A DNA stretch of 64,000 nt from Neolewinella marina. GTDB lineage: Bacteria; Bacteroidota; Bacteroidia; Chitinophagales; Saprospiraceae. The DNA is taken from the NCBI RefSeq assembly GCF_002631205.1, contig NZ_PDLO01000003.1, positions 310,001 through 374,000 on the forward strand. The letters are read 5' to 3'. The translations under genes were made by a program, and so were the position numbers. The notes beneath the pieces are model-generated. The model was given only the letters and a program-made list of their open reading frames with translations. It did not search any database and was not told where the DNA came from. Below, in pieces: positions 51,359-59,954 of this stretch (its first letter is position 1; the number at the start of each line of letters is the position of its first letter).

Positions 51359-53080
51359 ATGGCAAACCTAATTGACGCCGGCCTGCAAGCCGACCGCGCC
51401 CGCCTTGAGGAAATCATCAAGCGGCTGCACGAGCTCACCATCCGGATCGGCCACGAGGAAATGGCCCGCACGGTCAGCGACCTGCGCAACCGCATCTTCG
51501 AACCCTTCATGTTCGTGATCGTGGGCGAGGTGAAGGCGGGCAAGTCCAGCTTCGTCAACGCCCTGCTGGCCACGGGCGAAGAAATTGCCAAGGCGGCCCC
51601 CCAGCCCATGACCGACACCATCCAGCAAATCCTCTACGGGGAGGAGCGGCGGGAGGTGACGGTGAATCCCTACCTGAAGAAGGTTTTCCTGCCCGTGGAG
51701 ATCCTGCGGGAGATCGCCATCGTGGATACCCCCGGGACGAACACCATCGTCGAGCACCACCAGGAGATCACCGAACAGTTCATCCCGGCCAGCGACCTCA
51801 TCGTTTTCGTTTTCGAGGCCAAGAACCCCTACCGCCAATCGGCCTGGGACTTCTTCCAGTACATCCACGGCGACTGGCGCAAGAAGACCATCTTCGTCCT
51901 TCAGCAAAGTGACCTGGCCACTCCCCAGGAACTCGAAGTGAACCTGGCCGGCGTAGCCGAGAAAGCACGCCAGGAGGGCATCGCCGAACCGCGGGTCTTT
52001 GCCGTGAGCGCCCGCGACGAGCAACTCGGCCAGGAGGATACGGGATTTGCACCCCTGCGGCAGTTCATCGCCGACAACATCACCGGCGGGCGGGCACCCC
52101 GGCTGAAGCTGAACAACAGCATCCTGACGGCATCCACCATCAACGAAAAGATTGCCGACGGCCTCCTTCTGCGGCGGCGGCAGTTCGACGCCGACACCGC
52201 CTTCCGCACCGACATCCAGACCACCCTCGACGAACAGGTGGCCCAGAGCAACAAGCAGGTGGACCTGATGGTCGAGAACCTGCTGCTGACCTACGACGGC
52301 ATCACCCGCGCCAAGCTCAGTGAGCTGGAATCCGGACTGAGCATGTTCGGCCTCGTGAAGCGGAGCATCGCCTCCACCTTCGGCAGCACCCCGGGACCCA
52401 AGGAGTGGCTCGAGAACCTGGCCCGGGACCTTGAAACCGACCTGAACGAAAAGCTCCGCGCCCGCCTCAATGAAAACGTGGTGGACCTGGCGGAAACCAT
52501 CCAGCAGATGGTCAAGACCATCGACCTGAAAATCCGCGGCAGCCAGACCATTCTGAGCAACGACCACGAGATCTTCAGCAGCATCGCCGAACGGCGGGAG
52601 AACGTGCTGCGCGACCTGCAGGACCAGTTCAACCGCTTCGTGGGGAAGACGGAGAGTTTCACCGACGAGTCGCTGTTTGCCGACCGCGATTCCATCGCCC
52701 CCAACCTCGCCGCCGGCGGCGGAATGGCGGCCCTGGGCGTCATCCTGATGGCGCTGAGCACCCTGCCTGTGGTAGACGTTACCGGTGGCGTGCTGACCAC
52801 CATCGGGGTCATTTTCGCCGGATTCAGCACCCGCGGAAAACGGAAGCGGATCGTGCAGGGGTTCGAGCGGGAGGTAACCGAGGGCCGTGCCCGCCTCGCC
52901 GGAGAACTGGAGGAGAAACTGAAGGTCTACATCGGCACGCTGCGGCGGCGGATCGAGGCGAACTTCAGCCGGTTTGACGAGATGCTGGACCGGGAAGAGA
53001 AAAACCTGCTGATACTGGAAGGCACCCACCGCGAAGTACGGGAGGAACTGGATCGGTTGTCCGGCGACCTGAACGTCTGA
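51359..53080 (+). CDS. Bacterial dynamin-like GTPase
   Basis: 573 residues. The GTPase domain has G1 GEVKAGKSS (56-64), a conserved Thr region (MTDTIQQ) for G2, G3 DTPGTN (~122-127), and a G4-like LQQSDLA. Long helical stalk regions follow (~255-430). A double hydrophobic segment (~457-495, MAALGVILMALSTLPVVDV then GVLTTIGVIFAG) corresponds to the membrane-inserting paddle of bacterial dynamins. The family remodels membranes (fission, fusion or damage repair) as oligomers. Only one copy is present, whereas many bacteria encode tandem pairs. It is followed by the pseudouridine synthase gene after three bases. Confidence 0.88.
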   Translation: MANLIDAGLQADRARLEEIIKRLHELTIRIGHEEMARTVSDLRNRIFEPFMFVIVGEVKAGKSSFVNALLATGEEIAKAAPQPMTDTIQQILYGEERREVTVNPYLKKVFLPVEILREIAIVDTPGTNTIVEHHQEITEQFIPASDLIVFVFEAKNPYRQSAWDFFQYIHGDWRKKTIFVLQQSDLATPQELEVNLAGVAEKARQEGIAEPRVFAVSARDEQLGQEDTGFAPLRQFIADNITGGRAPRLKLNNSILTASTINEKIADGLLLRRRQFDADTAFRTDIQTTLDEQVAQSNKQVDLMVENLLLTYDGITRAKLSELESGLSMFGLVKRSIASTFGSTPGPKEWLENLARDLETDLNEKLRARLNENVVDLAETIQQMVKTIDLKIRGSQTILSNDHEIFSSIAERRENVLRDLQDQFNRFVGKTESFTDESLFADRDSIAPNLAAGGGMAALGVILMALSTLPVVDVTGGVLTTIGVIFAGFSTRGKRKRIVQGFEREVTEGRARLAGELEEKLKVYIGTLRRRIEANFSRFDEMLDREEKNLLILEGTHREVREELDRLSGDLNV

Positions 53081-53083
53081 GCC

Positions 53084-53671
53084 ATGGCCCACCGATACTT
53101 CCTGCTGGACAAGCCCTTTGATGTACTATCTCAGTTCACCCGGGAAATGCCCGAGCACCGAACGCTTGCCGACGTATACGACTTCCCGGGCGACGTCTAC
53201 CCCGTAGGAAGGCTGGATCGCGACAGCGAGGGGTTGCTCATCCTGACCAACGATGGTTCCCTGAACCACAAACTGCTCAATCCCGCCCATTACCACCCCC
53301 GCACTTACTGGGTCCAGGTGGAGGGCGAGCCCGATCCGGCGGCGCTTAAGGCCCTGGCGGCGGGGCCCAGCATCCGCATCAAGGGCAAGGACCATCGCTC
53401 ACGGCCCCTCCTGGTGGAACGCATTGCACCCGCGGTCGCGCCGAGAAATCCCCCGATCCGCTACCGCAAGAACGTGGCCGACAGCTGGCTCAGCCTCACC
53501 CTGACGGAAGGCAAGAACCGGCAGGTAAGGCGCATTTGCGCCGCGGTAGGCCATCCCGTACTGCGGTTGATCCGCCACGCCATCGTGGACGTTTCCCGGG
53601 CGGACCTGGAGGGAGAAAGCGTACGGGAGGTGGACCGCGACTGGCTCTACCGCCGGCTTGAACTTCGGTAG
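53084..53671 (+). CDS. RluE/RsuA-type rRNA pseudouridine synthase
   Basis: 195 residues without an S4 domain, like RluE (23S rRNA U2457). Motif II with the catalytic aspartate is VYPVGRLDRDSEGLL (Asp45), then LLNPAHYHPRTYWVQVEG, and the C-terminal TEGKNRQVRRICAAVGHPVLRLIR. RluE is best matched by size, but the precise target uridine is inferred. Neighbouring with a dynamin gene has no evident functional meaning. Confidence 0.88.
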   Translation: MAHRYFLLDKPFDVLSQFTREMPEHRTLADVYDFPGDVYPVGRLDRDSEGLLILTNDGSLNHKLLNPAHYHPRTYWVQVEGEPDPAALKALAAGPSIRIKGKDHRSRPLLVERIAPAVAPRNPPIRYRKNVADSWLSLTLTEGKNRQVRRICAAVGHPVLRLIRHAIVDVSRADLEGESVREVDRDWLYRRLELR

Positions 53672-53742
53672 TACATTTTGCGATCAATGAGAAAGCGACA
53701 ACTCCGTAAATTGGGGTTGCCCCACCAAAACAGAACCGTCGC

Positions 53743-53958
53743 ATGGAATGGCTACGCAGAACCCTCGAACACTCCGCCTTCGGCGTTTGCGGCTGGTTGG
53801 CGGACCATATGGGCATCCGGCGGACCCGGGTACGCCTCTACTTCATCTACCTGTCGTGTCTATCCCTGGGTTCTTCCCTCCCGTTCTACTTCTTTGCCGC
53901 CTTTTGGCTCAACATCCGCGATTACCTGCGGGAAGGGCGGCGGCAGGTAGGGCTGTAG
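53743..53958 (+). CDS. PspC-domain small membrane protein
   Basis: 71 residues with the PspC-like pattern FGVCGWLADHMGIRRTRVRLYFIYLSCLS and one or two transmembrane stretches (~30-52). PspC proteins in Proteobacteria sense membrane stress; this Bacteroidota form is shorter and not linked to a psp operon. The ATG at 53743 fits the family start (usually M..RR or similar). Confidence 0.78.
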   Translation: MEWLRRTLEHSAFGVCGWLADHMGIRRTRVRLYFIYLSCLSLGSSLPFYFFAAFWLNIRDYLREGRRQVGL

Positions 53959-54044
53959 CCCAGCGGCGCGCAACCGAGTGCATGGGGTAGGCCCGGACGG
54001 CAAAATCCACTACCTTGGCGGCTTATCCGAAAAGCCACCCCGCC

Positions 54045-55289
54045 TTGAGCAGTACGACACCTTCCACCAAAGCTTCCAATCTCGGCATTGCCATCATCGG
54101 CCTGGGCGGTGCCGTGGGCACTACCGCGGCCGCGGGCATCGAGCTCATCCGCCGCGGACTGCAGCAGCCCACGGGCCTGCCGCTGGCGGAATTTTCGGAC
54201 CTGGACCTGGTGCCCTACCAGAATATCCGCATTCACGGCTGGGACCTCTTCGACCACAACCTGTACGAAGCCGCCCAGACCCACCGGGTACTGAGCCGCG
54301 AGGAACTGGAGGCCGTGGCCAACGACCTGGGTTCCCGCCGCCCCTGGACCGCGGTGAGCAACCGCAACTACTGCCGTGGCGTGGTAGGGGAGCGCGACAG
54401 TACGGGCACCCACCGGGAACTCATCGCCGGCATTCAGCAGCAGCTCAGCGCCTTTGCCTCCGACATCGACGGGCGGGTGGTGGTGATCAACCTGGCCAGC
54501 ACGGAACACGCCGTGGAAATCACGGATGAAATCTACCACCGGGCGGATGCTTTCGAACGCGCGCTGGACGACAACCACCCCGGCATCAGTCCGGCCATGC
54601 TCTACGCCTACGCCTGCATTACCCAGGGCGTGGCTTACGGCAATTTCACCCCCAGCCGCTCCGCCGAAATTCCCGCCCTCCGCGAACTGGCGCGGGATCG
54701 CACCGTGCCGATCGCCGGCAAGGATGGCAAGACCGGGCAGACCTTCCTCAAGACCGTCATTGCCCCCGCCCTGCGCGCCCGCGCCCTCCACGTCGACGGT
54801 TGGTTCAGCACCAACATCCTCGGGAACCGCGACGGAGAGGCCCTGCGCCACCCCGAATCCCTGGAAAACAAGATCGGCACCAAGGGTGACGTGCTCACCA
54901 ACTGCCTGGGGTACCCCGTGGAAGACCACCTGGTGAAGATCAATTACTACCGTCCCCGGGGCGACGACAAGGAAGCCTGGGACAACATCGATATTTCCGG
55001 CTTCCTCGGCCACCGCATGCAGATCAAGGTCGACTTCCTGTGCAAGGACAGCATCCTGGCGGCCCCCCTGGCCATCGAGATTGCCCGCTGTCTCGACCTG
55101 GCGAACCGCCGCGGACAGGGTGGGGTAGTGGAGTCGCTGGGAGTATTCTTCAAGGCCCCGATGACGGCCGGCGACCACCCGCCGGTCCACAGCTTCCCGG
55201 AACAGCAGATGGAACTGCTGCGGTGGCTGCGCGCCACCTCCGCGGAACCCGAGGCGGTGGCGGGATCCTTCGTTCCACGCCCCGAATAA
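54045..55289 (+). CDS. myo-Inositol-1-phosphate synthase
   Basis: About 414 residues (start at TTG 54045, or TTG 54015 for ten more). It converts glucose-6-phosphate to 1L-myo-inositol-1-phosphate with NAD. Motifs are the nucleotide-binding IAIIGLGGAVGTT (~14-26), GWDLFDHNLYEAA, the active-site PIAGKDGKTGQTFLKT (~222-237), HVDGWFSTNILGNRDGEAL, and SLENKIGTKGDVL. Inositol in bacteria can be used for inositol lipids or compatible solutes. It is followed after 11 bases by a sugar-isomerase-like gene; no inositol monophosphatase is visible. Confidence 0.9.
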   Translation: MSSTTPSTKASNLGIAIIGLGGAVGTTAAAGIELIRRGLQQPTGLPLAEFSDLDLVPYQNIRIHGWDLFDHNLYEAAQTHRVLSREELEAVANDLGSRRPWTAVSNRNYCRGVVGERDSTGTHRELIAGIQQQLSAFASDIDGRVVVINLASTEHAVEITDEIYHRADAFERALDDNHPGISPAMLYAYACITQGVAYGNFTPSRSAEIPALRELARDRTVPIAGKDGKTGQTFLKTVIAPALRARALHVDGWFSTNILGNRDGEALRHPESLENKIGTKGDVLTNCLGYPVEDHLVKINYYRPRGDDKEAWDNIDISGFLGHRMQIKVDFLCKDSILAAPLAIEIARCLDLANRRGQGGVVESLGVFFKAPMTAGDHPPVHSFPEQQMELLRWLRATSAEPEAVAGSFVPRPE

Positions 55290-55300
55290 GGCCGCAGAAT

Positions 55301-56152
55301 ATGGCCTTACGCTACGCCTACAACACCAATGGATGCGCCCACCACCGGCTACCCGATGCCCTGCGGCTGATCGCGGGCGCCGGCTACGAGGGGGTGGCCC
55401 TTACCCTGGACTGGCACCACCTGGACCCCCTGGCGGCAGACTGGCAGGCGCAGACGGAAAAAGTGGGGCAGTGGCTGGAAGAACTGGGGCTGGACTGCGT
55501 CATTGAAACCGGTGCCCGCTACCTCCTAAACCCCGCGGTAAAACACGAACCTACCCTGATCAACCCCACACCGGAGGGACGTGCGCGCAGGGTAAGCTTC
55601 CTCAAGCGGGCGATCGACATCGCGGGTATGCTGGGTGCCGAAACCGTTTCCTTCTGGTCCGGCGTGCGCCAACCCACGGTTCACCCCGAAGTAGCCATGG
55701 AGTACCTGGTCGATGGACTACTGCGGGTGACGGATTACGCAGGCGAACGGGAGGTCAGCCTCAGCCTGGAACCCGAACCGGGCATGCTGATCGAGACCAA
55801 CGCCGATTACGACCGGCTGCTGCGCACCGATGAGCGGCTGGCCCGGGGGCTGTCGCTGGCGCTGGATCTCGGCCACGTCTGGGTGACCGGGGAGGACATC
55901 CCGGCGCGGGCCGTCGAACGCTATGCCGACCGCCTGGGGACGGTTTCCCTGGAGGGAATGAACCGCGGGGTACACCTTCACCTGCCGCCGGACGAGGGGG
56001 ATCTGGAAATGCTGCCCCTGCTGCAAGCGCTGCAGGACATCGATTTCCGTCGGCTGGTGTGCCTCGAACTGAGCCGGGAAAGTCCGCGGGCCCACCGGGC
56101 CATCCCCGACAGCCTCAGCTACCTGAAGAAATTGGAGGCCTGCATTTCCTAA
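55301..56152 (+). CDS. Xylose isomerase-like TIM-barrel protein (sugar phosphate isomerase/epimerase type)
   Basis: 283 residues of the AP endonuclease 2/xylose isomerase-like TIM-barrel superfamily. Features are RYAYNTNGCAHHRL at the start, GYEGVALTLDWHH (~29-41), LGLDCVIETGARY, SFWSGV, the metal-site SLSLEPEPGMLIET (~150-163), ALDLGHVWVTGED and LVCLELSRESPR. The substrate cannot be inferred. Members of this fold with an inositol-phosphate synthase neighbour are found in several Bacteroidota clusters of unknown product. The start ATG lies 11 bases after the preceding gene. Confidence 0.78.
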   Translation: MALRYAYNTNGCAHHRLPDALRLIAGAGYEGVALTLDWHHLDPLAADWQAQTEKVGQWLEELGLDCVIETGARYLLNPAVKHEPTLINPTPEGRARRVSFLKRAIDIAGMLGAETVSFWSGVRQPTVHPEVAMEYLVDGLLRVTDYAGEREVSLSLEPEPGMLIETNADYDRLLRTDERLARGLSLALDLGHVWVTGEDIPARAVERYADRLGTVSLEGMNRGVHLHLPPDEGDLEMLPLLQALQDIDFRRLVCLELSRESPRAHRAIPDSLSYLKKLEACIS

Positions 56153-56183
56153 CTTTTTGCGCGCTGCCGCGTCTTTCCAGACG

Positions 56184-57173
56184 ATGCCGGATACCACTTC
56201 ACCATCGCTGGATGCCTGGGCCGATCGCCTCAATGATTGCGGCCGGAGCGGGCAGCCCTGCTTCTTTCTGATTGACTTTGAACTTCAAAGGCCCCGATTG
56301 TGGACCCTGACCGAGCTGGCCGCTTCCGGCGTGCGCTTCAGTTTTCCCGGCCGCCCCGACACTACCCGTTCCGGCCTGCCGCGGCCAACCCTGGAGGCGA
56401 ATTATATCCCCCGGGAACGCTACGATCAAGCGTTTGCCCTGGTTAGGGAAGGACTGCAGCGCGGGGATACCTTCCTGGTCAATCTCACTTTTCCTACCCC
56501 GGTAAGACTTTCGGATAGCCTCGCCTCCGTCTACGAAAACAGCCAGGCAAAGTACCGCATTCTTTACCCCGACCATTTTGTCTGCTTCAGTCCGGAAACC
56601 TTCGTGACCATCGACGCCGGTGGTTACCTCGAAACCCGCCCCATGAAGGGCACGGCCCCCGATACGCCGGCCGGCCGGGAGTACCTCCTGAACAGTCCGA
56701 AGGAAGTGGCTGAACACGCCACCATCGTCGACCTGATGCGGAATGACCTGAGCCGCATTGCCCGGGAAGTGAGGGTGACGGAATACCGCTACCTGCGCTC
56801 CATCGACACCGCCGCCGGCGGGTTGTTGCAAACCAGCACCCGGCTGGGCGGCCGGCTGCCTTCGGACTGGCGGTCCTCACTGGGGCATTACCTGCTGGCG
56901 TTGCTTCCGGCCGGTTCGGTGAGCGGCGCACCCAAACCCGCTACCCTCGACCTCATCCGTCGGGCCGAACCCGGCCCACGCGGCTACTACTGCGGTATCG
57001 GAGGCTATTTCGACGGAGAAACACTGGACAGCTGCGTCCTCATCCGCTATCTGGAGGAGGAAAACGGCACCCACCTCTTCCGGTCCGGAGGCGGCGTCAC
57101 CGCCCGCAGTACGGCGGAGGAAGAATATGCGGAGCTCTGCGCCAAGATCCGTATCCCCCTGCGGGAACGGTAG
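56184..57173 (+). CDS. pabB: Aminodeoxychorismate synthase component I
   Basis: 329 residues, the chorismate-binding enzyme that makes 4-amino-4-deoxychorismate for folate. Motifs in order are YIPRERYDQAFALVREGLQRGDTFLVNLTFP, the ETFV segment, TRPMKGTAPDTP, HATIVDLMRNDLSRIA, and GSVSGAPKPATLDLIRRAEPGPRGYYCGIGGYF, then FRSGGGVTARSTAEEEYAEL. The N-terminal region is shorter than in E. coli PabB, as usual in Bacteroidota. The glutamine amidotransferase PabA is not adjacent. It is followed after 22 bases by pabC. Confidence 0.93.
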   Translation: MPDTTSPSLDAWADRLNDCGRSGQPCFFLIDFELQRPRLWTLTELAASGVRFSFPGRPDTTRSGLPRPTLEANYIPRERYDQAFALVREGLQRGDTFLVNLTFPTPVRLSDSLASVYENSQAKYRILYPDHFVCFSPETFVTIDAGGYLETRPMKGTAPDTPAGREYLLNSPKEVAEHATIVDLMRNDLSRIAREVRVTEYRYLRSIDTAAGGLLQTSTRLGGRLPSDWRSSLGHYLLALLPAGSVSGAPKPATLDLIRRAEPGPRGYYCGIGGYFDGETLDSCVLIRYLEEENGTHLFRSGGGVTARSTAEEEYAELCAKIRIPLRER

Positions 57174-57180
57174 CTCCGCT

Positions 57181-57188
57181 TATCTTCG
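57181..57188 (+). promoter_or_regulatory. Possible -7 box before pabC
   Basis: TATCTTCG lies seven bases before the pabC ATG and eight bases after the pabB stop; it may give a short-leader internal transcript. Confidence 0.3.
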
Positions 57189-57195
57189 CCCCCCG

Positions 57196-57813
57196 ATGAA
57201 GAAACCCGCCACCCCACGCTTGCTGGAAACCATCCGACTGGAGGACGGGCGCGCGGCCTTGCTTGACCGTCACCAGGAGCGGATGGACCGCTCCCGCACC
57301 CTCCACTACGGAAAGCAGGGCAGCCTGAAGCTGGCCGCAATCCTGGAAGGACTGGACCTGCCGCAGCAGGGCGTCCATAAGTTGCGATTGGTGTACGGCG
57401 CCACCCTCGAGCACTGGGAGGTCCAGCCGTATACCGTTCGCCCCGTCCGGTCGCTGCGGGTCGTCGAAGGCAATGGCCTGAACTACAGCCACAAGTACGC
57501 CGACCGTAGCGGAATCGAGGCCCTGCTGGAGGAGCGGCAGGACTGCGATGACATCCTCATCATCCAGCGGCAGCACCTTACCGATAGCAGTTACGCCAAC
57601 CTGGCGCTTTACGATGGCAGCCGGTGGTACACCCCGGCCTGGCCCCTGTTGCGCGGAGCACGGCGGGCCCAGCTCATCGCCGATGGGGTGATACAGCCCA
57701 CCATCATCCGCCGTCGCGATCTGGTTCACTTCGAGCAGATCCGCCTCTTCAATGCCATGATGGACTGGTCGGAGGGGCCCGTTGTTCCCCTTACCGCCGT
57801 TGCGGGAATCTAG
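57196..57813 (+). CDS. pabC: Short aminotransferase class IV, probable aminodeoxychorismate lyase
   Basis: 205 residues of the fold-type IV PLP aminotransferase family. The start RLLETIRLEDGRAALLDRHQERMDRSR is typical, a PLP lysine candidate is K in NYSHKYADRS near 103, and the C-terminal NGVIQPTIIRRRDL / FNAMMDW segments match. Its location directly behind pabB indicates the lyase step giving p-aminobenzoate and pyruvate. It is shorter than E. coli PabC (~270), a form often seen beside pabB in this phylum. Confidence 0.85.
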   Translation: MKKPATPRLLETIRLEDGRAALLDRHQERMDRSRTLHYGKQGSLKLAAILEGLDLPQQGVHKLRLVYGATLEHWEVQPYTVRPVRSLRVVEGNGLNYSHKYADRSGIEALLEERQDCDDILIIQRQHLTDSSYANLALYDGSRWYTPAWPLLRGARRAQLIADGVIQPTIIRRRDLVHFEQIRLFNAMMDWSEGPVVPLTAVAGI

Positions 57814-58418
57814 GGGGTGGCCTCCAGGCGGTCTCGAAGATTGCTCACGGTTTTCGCTGGTCCGTTGGTAAGGATCTCCCGCCGCAACCAGCCGGGGAGG
57901 CCGGCTCCGGCATCCGTGCGCACCGTGCACTGCAACTCCACCACGCCCCGGGACAGGGGGCGGACCACCCATTCCCCGAAGTACACCTGGAGTCGGTCGC
58001 GCCCCGCATTGGGCGGCACCGCGGTTGGCTCGGCCCGGATGGTGCGCCTAAACACCGACTGTGGCCCGACGGTCTGCTGCACGCGGGCCACTACCTCCTT
58101 GTCGCGGAAGGGAAAGGGGAGGTCAATACCGGATACGTACAGGTAGTCGTTGGCCGTACCGCCGGGAACGATGTATGCACCATCGCAGCGGTGGACCCAT
58201 TCGGGATAGCTTTCCGCGTCGTCGAGGGTGGCGCGTACCCGTCGCAACTCTGCCGTGGTGCGGGTGACCACGCGTACCGACATTTCGTCGTTGTCCTCCG
58301 TGCGGATGTAGACCCGCACACCGTCTTCTTCCGACTCGAGGGAAAAGCCGTCGGCCGACTGGGCGCGGACGCCGGTGCCCAGAACGAGCAGGAAAAAAAA
58401 GTAGGGAAGCAGTTGCAT
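57810..58418 (-). CDS. Secreted START-domain (Bet v1-like) protein
   Basis: 202 residues with a signal peptide (~1-19) and a START/SRPBCC lipid-binding fold: KTEDGVRVYIRTEDNDEMSVRVV-like early strands, ESYPEWVHRCDGAYIV, DYLYVSGIDLPFPFRDKEVVAR, and LQVYFGEWVVRPLSRGVVELQ. It resembles the human STARD-like bacterial proteins that bind lipids or hydrophobic ligands. The ATG at 58418 gives the signal peptide. Convergent overlap of four bases with pabC. Confidence 0.78.
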   Translation of the reverse strand: MQLLPYFFFLLVLGTGVRAQSADGFSLESEEDGVRVYIRTEDNDEMSVRVVTRTTAELRRVRATLDDAESYPEWVHRCDGAYIVPGGTANDYLYVSGIDLPFPFRDKEVVARVQQTVGPQSVFRRTIRAEPTAVPPNAGRDRLQVYFGEWVVRPLSRGVVELQCTVRTDAGAGLPGWLRREILTNGPAKTVSNLRDRLEATP

Positions 58419-58578
58419 AGGCGGTAGGGTGGGACCCAAGATCGGAAACCGTTGGCACAAATTCTTGCAATCGGTTTACCAATGGGGTGGTCCGTTTCAA
58501 ATATTTTCTATCTTGTCCTTTAGACAACATTAACCCCTTCCGATTGGCCGCTTGCCTTCGGGATTATAATTCATCGAC

Positions 58579-59943
58579 ATGCAAAAACGGCATTACGCTG
58601 TATTCCTACTTTCCTGGCTCTTCCTGCCGTTGACGGCGCAGGAGGATGGCTTCGTTTCCCTTACCAACGGCAAGGACCTGAGCAACTGGGAAACCTACGG
58701 GGGCAAGGCGCCCTATTCCCTTGATGGGAACACCATCACCGGCACCGCGGTAGTGAATACGCCCAATACCTTCCTCTGTACGGAGCGGACTTACGCTGAT
58801 TTTATCCTGGAGCTTGAATTCTACGACGAAGCACCGCTGAACAGTGGGGTGATGGCCCGCGGGCAGTGGCGGCAGCAGGGCGACCTGCGGCGCATCTACG
58901 GCTACCAGGTGGAGATTGACCCCAGCCCCCGTGGCTACACCGGTGGTATCTACGACGAGGCCCGTCGCGGCTGGATCTACCCGGTCCACTACAACGATCC
59001 CGCCCGCTCGGCCTACCAGCACGGGGAGTGGAACAGCCTGCGCATCGAGGCCGTGGGCAATGAACTGCGCACCTTCGTGAACGGGCAGTCCGTAGCCAAT
59101 CTGGTCGACAGCCTGGATGATTCCGGACTGATCTGCCTGCAGGTACACTCCATCTCCGAGGAACTGGCCGGTAAGCAGGTCAAATGGCGCAACATCCGCA
59201 TCAAGGATAACGCCACCAAGGCCGACCGCAAACGGGCCGTCCTGGCCCCCCAGGAAAACCTGCTGGTAAACACCCTCACCGAGGCCGAGAAGCGGCAGGG
59301 ATGGCGCTTGCTGTTCGACGGAAAGACCTCCGACGGATGGCGCGGCGCGAAGCTGAATGACTTCCCCGCCAGCGGCTGGGAAATCGTAGACGGTGAATTG
59401 CGCGTGCTGGCCGGAAACGGCGGGGAGAGCACCAATGGCGGCGACATCGTCACCAAGGAGCACTTTGGCAACTTTGAACTCGTCTTCGAGTTCAAGCCCA
59501 CCGAAGGCGCCAATAGCGGCGTGAAGTACTACGTGGACCCCGAGCTGAACCAGGGCTCCGGATCGGCCATCGGGCTCGAGTTTCAGATTCTCGACGACGA
59601 GCGCCACCCCGACGCCAAGGCCGGCGTGCTGGGCAACCGGACCATCGGCTCCCTTTACGACCTCATCCCGGCCAAGCCGGTCGATGTGAAGCGCAACAAG
59701 GACTACAAGATCAACGACTGGAACCGGGGACGCATCGTGTCCAAGGACGGAAAGGTAGAGCACTGGCTCAACGGCTACAAGGTCGTGGAGTACGACCGCT
59801 TCAGCCAGATGTTCAAGGCCCTGGTCAACTACAGCAAATACCAGAAATGGGACAACTTCGGCCAGTGGCCCCAGGGACCCATCCTGCTTCAGGATCACGG
59901 CGACGCAGTTGCCTTCCGCACCATCAAAATTCGTGAGCTTTAA
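58579..59943 (+). CDS. Tandem DUF1080 (3-keto-disaccharide hydrolase-type) protein
   Basis: 454 residues with a signal peptide (~1-20) and two concanavalin-like DUF1080 domains: FVSLTNGKDLSNWETYGGK (~25-43) to ~205, and LLFDGKTSDGWRGAKLNDFPASGWEIVDGEL (~245) to the end. Both have the family's GxxLxxW start; the second is more complete. Family members hydrolyse 3-keto-glycosides, and the next gene encodes a Gfo/Idh/MocA oxidoreductase of the type that can make or use 3-keto sugars. Together they form a plausible secreted 3-keto-sugar unit. Eleven bases separate them. Confidence 0.86.
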   Translation: MQKRHYAVFLLSWLFLPLTAQEDGFVSLTNGKDLSNWETYGGKAPYSLDGNTITGTAVVNTPNTFLCTERTYADFILELEFYDEAPLNSGVMARGQWRQQGDLRRIYGYQVEIDPSPRGYTGGIYDEARRGWIYPVHYNDPARSAYQHGEWNSLRIEAVGNELRTFVNGQSVANLVDSLDDSGLICLQVHSISEELAGKQVKWRNIRIKDNATKADRKRAVLAPQENLLVNTLTEAEKRQGWRLLFDGKTSDGWRGAKLNDFPASGWEIVDGELRVLAGNGGESTNGGDIVTKEHFGNFELVFEFKPTEGANSGVKYYVDPELNQGSGSAIGLEFQILDDERHPDAKAGVLGNRTIGSLYDLIPAKPVDVKRNKDYKINDWNRGRIVSKDGKVEHWLNGYKVVEYDRFSQMFKALVNYSKYQKWDNFGQWPQGPILLQDHGDAVAFRTIKIREL

Positions 59944-59954
59944 ATTCATCGATC

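Noticed and set aside
51368-53092. A 574-codon minus-strand frame opposite the dynamin gene.
   Set aside because: No recognisable domain; the plus-strand frame has all the GTPase motifs.
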